This document shows, piece by piece, positions 8,684 through 15,150 of a stretch of DNA of 34,492 bases. The position numbers were made by a program, and so were the translations under genes. Below the pieces are notes generated by a model. That model did no database searches. It saw nothing but the letters and a program-made list of their open reading frames with translations, and was not told where the DNA came from. The first letter of the stretch is position 1. Every line of letters begins with the position of its first letter. Source of the stretch: Dehalococcoidia bacterium. Lineage in GTDB: Bacteria; Chloroflexota; Dehalococcoidia; Dehalococcoidales; BS750m-G39. Location of the stretch: contig JAUWIX010000014.1 of NCBI GenBank assembly GCA_030608005.1, positions 1 through 34,492 of the forward strand, in the 5' to 3' direction.

Positions 8684-11600
8684 ATGGGAAATAAGTACTA
8701 TAACCAAGGGTTAGAGTTATTCAAGGAGGTAAGCGTGAACAAAACAGCAAAAATTATAGGCACAATTTTCATCTTGCTATTACTTATCTTCAGCAGTATG
8801 CCTGGCGTCCAAGCAAGTTCATCTCAATCATCCGGAAGTGATAGCCAGGCAATTTCACCTCAAGCATCTGAGCCTGAGGCAAAAATTAGTGCCCTGCTCT
8901 CCTTACAAGTAGGTGCCAAGGTGCGCTGCCAGCAAGCCCCGCCAACAGTAGATGAGTTGAACATGATGAAGCAAACGGGGATGAGGACAGAAAACCTTGA
9001 CATGCAGAGGACATTCATCCACCTTGCCCAAGAGCTTACAGCATGGCAAATAGATGAGCTAGAGACGATGGGCATCACCCCCTATTCCGATTCGTGGATA
9101 CCCCCTGTAGGCGACTACCCCACCGGATTTATAGTAGCTGATATGCCTGTAGATAAGCTCGATGAACTGGCAGGCAAAGACTATGTAGTTCGGCTTGATA
9201 CCGCAGAGCAGGTGCTTGAGCCCCAGAATGACCTGGCAGCAATAAAGATAAACGCTGATGATGTATGGACCTCGGGCTATGATGGAACCGGGGTCAGGAT
9301 AGCAGTGTTGGATTCTGGACTGGACACCGCTCACCCTGATATCCCAGCGCCGGTGGCTAGTAAAGACTATTCAAACTGGCCAGTACTAGACAATACCATT
9401 GCCAATGCCGTGACTGGTCATGGCACCCATGTTACCGGCTCGGCTGTGGGACAGGGAACACAATCAGCAGGAGCCACCCACCAGTATAAAGGTATGGCAC
9501 CAGATGCTGACCTTGTATTTCTCAAGATTGGTAAGGATAACACAGGCAGTGCTTCACTTGATGCCATGACCAATGCCATTAAGGCAGCGGTAGATACCTA
9601 TGACGCTGACATCATAACTATGAGTTATGGCGGCTGGGGAGATTACCATGATGGGACCCGGCAGACTTCCCAAGCGGTGGACTATGCCTTTGGTAAAGGA
9701 GCTGTGGTCTTTATCTCGGCGGGAAATGACGCTAACGATGCCCAGCATTACTCAGGCACAGTGAACGCCTATAGCAGCACTGGCTTCATTCAGGTCAATG
9801 TTACCGGCTCCAATGGGGGCAATGCCGGACTTGGGTTTAACCTGGTTTGGTATGATGGTCTGGCAAATAGCAATGACCTGGTTCTGGAATACTACGCATC
9901 TGACCAAACGCCGTTGGCTGATACTTGGGCAAGTGCCCAGGAGGAGAGCTGGAAGGGCACAGAGCATGAGCTTTCCGGTTATGGTCCCGACGCTGGTTGG
10001 TACTATTATCTGCCGGCAGGAGCCCTAACCTACTACCTGAAGGTAACCAACAATTCAGATAATAACCAGTTCTTCCACATCTACTTCGAAGGTATTGCCA
10101 GTAGCGGCGCTTCGGTGAAATTTCAGAACCCCGACCCCTATTACACCATTTCTTCACCGGCAGATGCGGAGAAAGCCATAGCCGTTGGCGCTTATACTAC
10201 CAGAAAGAACTGGACTAATTATTCAGGGACTGCCTATTGGTATATCAACCCTGAACAAACAGTAGACACCATAACCTCCTTTAGTAGCCGCGGACCGAGG
10301 GTGGATAGCGGAGCGCCGCAGAAGCCAAATATCGTTGCCCCGGGCAGTGCCATCATCTCAGTTCGGGATACAGATATCTACACTTTGGGTAATGCTGACT
10401 ATGACCCGTACATTGTTGACAATGATGGCTTGAACCTGGATGGCTCAGGTCCGGCAGATTATTATGCGATGCAGGGAACAAGCATGGCTTGCCCCATTGC
10501 CGCCGGAGCAACTGCACTACTGCTTGAGGCCAAGCCTGACTTAAAAAGGCATCCAGCCGCAGTTAGAAACCTGCTCCAGTCAACAGCTACTTCCGTGGAA
10601 GCCAACGATAATATAGACGGATACGGTCTGCTAGATATCCAGGCTGCCATAGCTGCCAATGCCTCTGAGCTAGAGGCAGATTGGCTGTTTATGGTTTACC
10701 TTGATGCCGATAATAACCTGGAAAGTGCCGGCATAGATGATTTGAACGAGATGGAGGTAGCTGGCTCTACGGATGATGTCAAAATTGTGGTTGAGATGGA
10801 CCGTGCCGAGCGCGACTGGGACGATGACACCAGCAACGGAAACTGGACCGGCGCCAAGAGGTTCTATGTAACCCAGGATACTGACGCCGCCATCATTAAC
10901 TCTCCGGTGATTGCTGACCTGGGAGAGGTAAATATGGGTGACCCGGCGACACTGCAGAGCTTCATTGAGTGGGCTATCGCTAACTACCCAGCTCAGCATT
11001 ATGCCCTGGTATTGTGGGACCATGGCAGCGGTTGGAGAGAGAGAAATGCCACCACGACTATGAAATCCATCTGCTCTGATGACCAGGCTGGTGACGAGTT
11101 AACCATGACCGAGCTGAGGAGCGCACTGAATGCAGCTAACGCCACCACCGGAGAAACACTGGATATCATTGGCTTTGATGCCTGTCTGATGGAGATGGTG
11201 GAGGTAGCCTATCAGGTCATGGGGAGTGCTAGCCGTCCCCTGGTTGACATAGCCGTAGGCTCGGAGGAAACCGAACCCGGTGATGGCTGGGATTATGCAC
11301 ATACCCTGACCGCCCTAACCGGCAATCCAGCGATGACACCTACAGAACTGGCTACCCAAATAGTCAATGACTACATAAGCTCCTATAGTTCAACGCTGGG
11401 CATAACTCAGTCGGCGGCGAATCTGGGTCTGGTCGATGAACTGGCAACTGCCATTGACAGCTTGGCTCAAGCCATGACCAGTGCCACCGGTGATTGGAGT
11501 GCGATTAAGACAGCCAGAGGTCAGGCGCAAGAATACTACTATGACTACTATATTGACCTCTACCACTTTGCCCAGCTGGTAAATCAGGATACCAGCATCA

Positions 11601-14104
11601 GTCAAGCAGTTAGAGATGCCGCCGGTTCAGTTATGACGGCGGTAAATAATGCCGTTATTGCCGAGGGGCACACCTCATCGGTAGCCAATTCCCACGGGCT
11701 GTCCATCTACTACCCTGAGACTGTGACGGATTACTTCTCCGACTACGAGACCAGTCTCTTGTTCACCACCGATACCCAGTGGGATGAATTTCTTAGTGCT
11801 ATACTCTCCTCTCCGACTGTGCCTGACATCACGGTTTCTCCAACCAGCTTCGATGTGACGCTGTCTCCAAACACCGCACAGGATTATACCCTGACCATTG
11901 GCAACGATGGTGGTGCCGACCTTACCTATGATATCAGCGACCAGGAGACACCAATACTAACACCGAGCAGCCTGGCAACGGAGAAGGAACAGATGCTCTC
12001 CCGGAGTCCGGACTTGGTTTTGACCAATTCCGGGTATGATATGAGTATTGCGGTTAGTGACGCCAGTTCCATTGGCAGATATACCGAAGCCACCGCTGAT
12101 GAAAAGCTGTTGCTTTATGGCTATCCGTATGCCGGCACCTCCTATATGACGGTTCAGTTAGATGGAAGCGATTACTATCAGGACTACACTATGGATACAT
12201 ATGTAACTCAGACGCCAGCCATCGATGGCGACAGTATCGTTGCGCAGTGGTCCTTGCCGACAAATGTAGAGGTCTCGCAGAGACTGACCTTGCAGTCAAA
12301 TACCACTCAATATCATGTTACCGTGACCAATAACGATGCTACCAGCCACGAGGTGAAGATACGCTTTCTCCTCGATACCATGCTGGCGTACAATGATGGT
12401 GCTCCATTTATCGTCCCCGGAGTGGGGAACGTCACCACAGAGCAGGAACACACTAATCCAGTATTTGACTACTGGAAGGCTACCGATGACCTGGTCAATC
12501 CAACGCTGACCTCTAACTGCACATTTGACACTAGCAACAAGCCTTACAAGGTGCAATTTGCTTACTGGCCGGATATCTATAGTGTGCCCTTTGACTATGC
12601 CATAATCTCAGGGCAGACAATAACCTGGGATACCGCAGTGGGCATGTATTGGAACCTGGGCACGCTCTCACCCAGTGAAGCCAAGAATGTAATCTTCTAT
12701 TACGGGACTACTGGCGCAATAATCGGTACTCCCGAGGTAAGCATAGTGACACTGTTTACCGACACGGATAGCTACATACCCGAGGAAGATGTGACCATCT
12801 ACGTGGATGTGGGCAATGGTGGTGATGTGGCGCTGGTCAACGGCAATGTCACCGTCAGTGTGCAGAACCCCGAAGGGGTATCGGTATTTGAGGACAGCTC
12901 TGCGATAACAGTAGAAGCAGGAGCAGTGGTTAGCCGGAACTTCACCTATAGTTTGTCCGCAGACGCAGTTGTGGGTCAATACACTGTTACTGCTAACGTA
13001 TATGATGCTGATGAGAGCTTGCTCGATGAGGCAACAGCAACCTTCACGGTAAGTAGTACCGATTGCTCCTGGCTGGACGAAAATCCCAAGTCAGGCACAG
13101 TGGCGGCGGGCAGTTCGGACTCTATAACGGTAACCATAAATACCACCGGTCTTGCCGAGGGCAATTACAGCGCTGAGATAGTCATCGCCAGTAATGACCC
13201 AGATGAAGCCTCTACCACAGTGCCGGTAACCCTGCAGGTTAGTCCCGCCGAGGCGCCGACAGTAGCCTCAGTTAGTCCCAACTCTGGGGAGCAAGGGGCG
13301 ACACTGGAGGTCACCATTAGCGGCACTAACTTTACCGGAGCCACTGCGGTAAGTTTCGGTGACGGGATAACGGTCAACTCCTTTACCGTGGTTAGCGCAA
13401 CGCAGATAACGGCCAACATCTCTATCAGTGCTACTGCCACACTGGGGCTGAGGGATGTTTCAGTTACCACTCCAGATGGAACGGGAACACTTGCTGACAG
13501 CTTTACCGTGGTAGCAGCGGGGTTGGTTACCGTTAGCATCGATGCCCCTGCTCAGGCAGCCCCCGATAGCGACTTTACCGCTGATGTCAATATCAGCGAG
13601 GTGGCGGACTTTGATTCTTGTAACTATGATGTCTCCTTTGATGCCTCAGTATTACGGCTGGATAATGTAACCTCAGGGCTAATAGGGTCAACAACAATAC
13701 CGGTTGACCTATATACCGAGATCAGCTCGGGGACATACCGGATTATTCAGAATGTTCCTGGATTAACTGGGGTAAGTGGCTCTGGATATCTGGCAGTATT
13801 GCACTTCCATGTTATTGGCTCTGGGGGCGACAGCAGCACAATAAGCCTTTCCAACGGCATGCTTGCCAATAACCTGGCTGAGGAGATATCGGCAACATGG
13901 GTCGGCGATTCAGTAGATATCACCTCAGTATTGCCAGGAGACGCCAATGGTGATGGTAATGTCAACGCCCTTGATATTACTAAAGTAGAAAGAATCATAG
14001 CCGGGCTGGATGCTGAAACTCCTGGGGCTGATGCCAATCAGGATGGCAGTGTCAATGCCCTGGATATCACCAAGATAGAGAGGATTATAGCCGGGCTGGA
14101 TTGA
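8684..14104 (+). CDS. Giant double protease: subtilisin S8 + clostripain C11, with cohesin and dockerin
   Basis: The protein has 1806 residues. An ATG (8684) and an in-frame GTG (8735, residue 18) each follow AAGGAGGT with a 4-base gap. The signal peptide begins at the GTG (VNKTAKIIG..., cut after GVQA, residue 44), so the GTG may be the working start. A propeptide spans about 65-180. The S8 domain (about 185-660) has D210 in VLDSGLD, H246 in GHGTH, N348 in SAGND and S600 in GTSMACP. The C11 domain (about 665-1043) has H780 in WDHGSGW and C834 in GFDACLM. A beta-rich region of unknown fold (1090-1350) precedes CARDB-like, BACON-like and IPT/TIG-like domains, a cohesin (about 1617-1747) and a dockerin (1753-1806). 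The dockerin has two DxNxDGxVNALDITK loops. Both catalytic sets look intact. The likely role is extracellular protein breakdown in a self-assembling surface complex. Carrying cohesin and dockerin in one chain is unusual. Confidence 0.93.
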   Translation: MGNKYYNQGLELFKEVSVNKTAKIIGTIFILLLLIFSSMPGVQASSSQSSGSDSQAISPQASEPEAKISALLSLQVGAKVRCQQAPPTVDELNMMKQTGMRTENLDMQRTFIHLAQELTAWQIDELETMGITPYSDSWIPPVGDYPTGFIVADMPVDKLDELAGKDYVVRLDTAEQVLEPQNDLAAIKINADDVWTSGYDGTGVRIAVLDSGLDTAHPDIPAPVASKDYSNWPVLDNTIANAVTGHGTHVTGSAVGQGTQSAGATHQYKGMAPDADLVFLKIGKDNTGSASLDAMTNAIKAAVDTYDADIITMSYGGWGDYHDGTRQTSQAVDYAFGKGAVVFISAGNDANDAQHYSGTVNAYSSTGFIQVNVTGSNGGNAGLGFNLVWYDGLANSNDLVLEYYASDQTPLADTWASAQEESWKGTEHELSGYGPDAGWYYYLPAGALTYYLKVTNNSDNNQFFHIYFEGIASSGASVKFQNPDPYYTISSPADAEKAIAVGAYTTRKNWTNYSGTAYWYINPEQTVDTITSFSSRGPRVDSGAPQKPNIVAPGSAIISVRDTDIYTLGNADYDPYIVDNDGLNLDGSGPADYYAMQGTSMACPIAAGATALLLEAKPDLKRHPAAVRNLLQSTATSVEANDNIDGYGLLDIQAAIAANASELEADWLFMVYLDADNNLESAGIDDLNEMEVAGSTDDVKIVVEMDRAERDWDDDTSNGNWTGAKRFYVTQDTDAAIINSPVIADLGEVNMGDPATLQSFIEWAIANYPAQHYALVLWDHGSGWRERNATTTMKSICSDDQAGDELTMTELRSALNAANATTGETLDIIGFDACLMEMVEVAYQVMGSASRPLVDIAVGSEETEPGDGWDYAHTLTALTGNPAMTPTELATQIVNDYISSYSSTLGITQSAANLGLVDELATAIDSLAQAMTSATGDWSAIKTARGQAQEYYYDYYIDLYHFAQLVNQDTSISQAVRDAAGSVMTAVNNAVIAEGHTSSVANSHGLSIYYPETVTDYFSDYETSLLFTTDTQWDEFLSAILSSPTVPDITVSPTSFDVTLSPNTAQDYTLTIGNDGGADLTYDISDQETPILTPSSLATEKEQMLSRSPDLVLTNSGYDMSIAVSDASSIGRYTEATADEKLLLYGYPYAGTSYMTVQLDGSDYYQDYTMDTYVTQTPAIDGDSIVAQWSLPTNVEVSQRLTLQSNTTQYHVTVTNNDATSHEVKIRFLLDTMLAYNDGAPFIVPGVGNVTTEQEHTNPVFDYWKATDDLVNPTLTSNCTFDTSNKPYKVQFAYWPDIYSVPFDYAIISGQTITWDTAVGMYWNLGTLSPSEAKNVIFYYGTTGAIIGTPEVSIVTLFTDTDSYIPEEDVTIYVDVGNGGDVALVNGNVTVSVQNPEGVSVFEDSSAITVEAGAVVSRNFTYSLSADAVVGQYTVTANVYDADESLLDEATATFTVSSTDCSWLDENPKSGTVAAGSSDSITVTINTTGLAEGNYSAEIVIASNDPDEASTTVPVTLQVSPAEAPTVASVSPNSGEQGATLEVTISGTNFTGATAVSFGDGITVNSFTVVSATQITANISISATATLGLRDVSVTTPDGTGTLADSFTVVAAGLVTVSIDAPAQAAPDSDFTADVNISEVADFDSCNYDVSFDASVLRLDNVTSGLIGSTTIPVDLYTEISSGTYRIIQNVPGLTGVSGSGYLAVLHFHVIGSGGDSSTISLSNGMLANNLAEEISATWVGDSVDITSVLPGDANGDGNVNALDITKVERIIAGLDAETPGADANQDGSVNALDITKIERIIAGLD
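8977..9102 (+). repeat. Direct repeat copy B (propeptide coding region of the protease)
   Basis: Second copy of the repeat at 8262-8387. The closeness at DNA level indicates a recent duplication or gene conversion between the lipoprotein gene and the protease gene. Confidence 0.9.
13769..13900 (+). repeat. Cohesin repeat copy A
   Basis: This 132-bp part of the protease's cohesin reappears at 14732-14863 (offset 963) with a single mismatch by eye. The rest of the cohesin (from about 13547) is also similar but more diverged. Confidence 0.9.
13940..14101 (+). other. Dockerin domain with two Ca-binding repeats
   Basis: Residues 1753-1776 and 1783-1806 are two 24-residue repeats differing at few positions (DANGDGN... 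and DANQDGS..., both followed by VNALDITK and ERIIAGLD). The D-x-N-x-D-G pattern followed by an acidic D at position 12 is the dockerin F-hand calcium loop. The DNA of the two repeats is also alike. It ends exactly at the protein C-terminus. Confidence 0.92.
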
Positions 14105-14245
14105 TTATTAAAGCAGCGGAGTTTAATGACGGTTTTACGCCTCTATTACCTTGACGGCGTTAAAGATTGGCGCTACATTAACTATTGTGGCTAAATAAGG
14201 AGGAAATGCGGTGAGCCTCTAGTATCCCAAATCTGGGAGTGTAAA
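14105..14245 (+). promoter_or_regulatory. Intergenic region with candidate promoter and two-codon ORF
   Basis: TTGACG (14151-14156), 17 bases, then TACATT (14174-14179) form a candidate promoter. An imperfect stem (TTTACGCC ... GGCGTTAAA) lies over its -35 side and could end the upstream transcript. A full AAGGAGG at about 14198-14203 is followed by ATG-CGG-TGA (14206-14214), a complete Met-Arg ORF. The true gene start at 14246 has only a weak GGGAG site. The -35/-10 surroundings resemble the protease promoter (both have TTGAC, GCGC and TATTGTRGC-like blocks). Confidence 0.5.
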
Positions 14246-15073
14246 ATGCGGAAAAGAACATTACATAGAGAAGCCTTGCTACTAACAGCAGTTATTATGC
14301 TGTTGTTCTTATTCCCTATTATAGCCCATGCCCAGATAGAGCAGGATGGAGATGCTATAGGCGAGTATTTTAGTACTTACAGCACCTACGAGACTAATGG
14401 TAACAACAATAGTGATATAGATGCCACCAGGGCAACATATTATGATGAAGGCATTATCTCATGGGCAAATATAACCTCGACGACAGAGGTTATCGCTAGC
14501 ATTGATGCTCCCGATGAGGCACGCCCCGATAGTGACTTCACGGCTAATGTCAATATCAGTGAGGTGGTGGGCTTTGATTCTTGTAACTATGATGTCTCCT
14601 TTGATGCCTCGGTGCTTCAATTGGATAATGTAACCTCAGGGCTGATAGGGTCAACAACAATACCGGTTGACCTATATACCGAGATTAGCTCGGGGACATG
14701 GAGAGTTATTCAGAATGTTCCTGGTCTATCAGGGGTAAGTGGCTCTGGCTATCTGGCAGTATTGCACTTCCATGTTATTGGCTCTGGGGGCGACAGCAGC
14801 ACAATAAGCCTTTCCAACGGCATGCTTGCCAATAACCTGGCTGAGGAGATATCGGCAACATGGACGGGGGATTCAGTGAGGATAGCAACTGCAGCATCTG
14901 AAGACGCCACCCCACCGACAGTAGGTAACTCACCACCCGAGGCTACTGCCCCCGATACGGCGGCACCACTGCCAACTGAGTCAATCAATTGGCCAGTGCT
15001 GTGGGGCGTAATAGGTGGAGTGGTTACAATAGGGGTTATTATTTTATCGCAGGCTTTACGGAGGAGGCGCTAA
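14246..15073 (+). CDS. Membrane-anchored single-cohesin protein
   Basis: The protein is 275 residues long. It has a basic start (MRKRTLHR), a hydrophobic signal segment ending HAQ (about residue 30), and a 50-residue spacer. One cohesin domain follows (about 80-215), nearly the same as the cohesin in the upstream protease. A Pro/Thr/Ala linker leads to the anchor INWPVLWGVIGGV, a hydrophobic span and a terminal RRRR. Cohesins bind dockerins, and the only dockerin in the window is on the adjacent protease, so this protein is the natural candidate for holding that protease at the cell surface. Specific pairing is an inference. The ATG at 14246 has a weak ribosome site (GGGAGTGTAAA), while a much stronger site lies 40 bases upstream in another frame. 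The gene ends opposite the convergent oxidoreductase gene. Confidence 0.87.
   Translation: MRKRTLHREALLLTAVIMLLFLFPIIAHAQIEQDGDAIGEYFSTYSTYETNGNNNSDIDATRATYYDEGIISWANITSTTEVIASIDAPDEARPDSDFTANVNISEVVGFDSCNYDVSFDASVLQLDNVTSGLIGSTTIPVDLYTEISSGTWRVIQNVPGLSGVSGSGYLAVLHFHVIGSGGDSSTISLSNGMLANNLAEEISATWTGDSVRIATAASEDATPPTVGNSPPEATAPDTAAPLPTESINWPVLWGVIGGVVTIGVIILSQALRRRR
14732..14863 (+). repeat. Cohesin repeat copy B
   Basis: Second copy of the sequence at 13769-13900, with one mismatch over 132 bp by eye. Such near identity within otherwise diverged genes points to recent duplication or gene conversion. Confidence 0.9.
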
Positions 15074-15098
15074 GTTGTTCACCGGATTCTTTAAGTCT

Positions 15099-15118
15099 AT
15101 GGGGATTTTTTGAACCCC
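15099..15118. terminator. Weak hairpin between convergent genes
   Basis: GGGG and CCCC (with flanking T/A pairing) enclose a T-rich loop in the 77-bp gap between the convergent stops at 15073 and 15151. It could serve either strand, but the stem is only about five pairs. Confidence 0.3.
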
Positions 15119-15150
15119 ACCGAGTCCTAAAAGCCGCTAGACCTTTGGGC

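Noticed and set aside
9837-10157. 106-residue antisense ORF in the protease
   Set aside because: It is antisense to the conserved S8 domain, with cysteine/arginine-rich composition typical of a shadow frame.
8684-15073. Classical cellulosome
   Set aside because: Cohesin and dockerin are present, but there is no carbohydrate-binding module or glycoside hydrolase; the catalytic domains are proteases.
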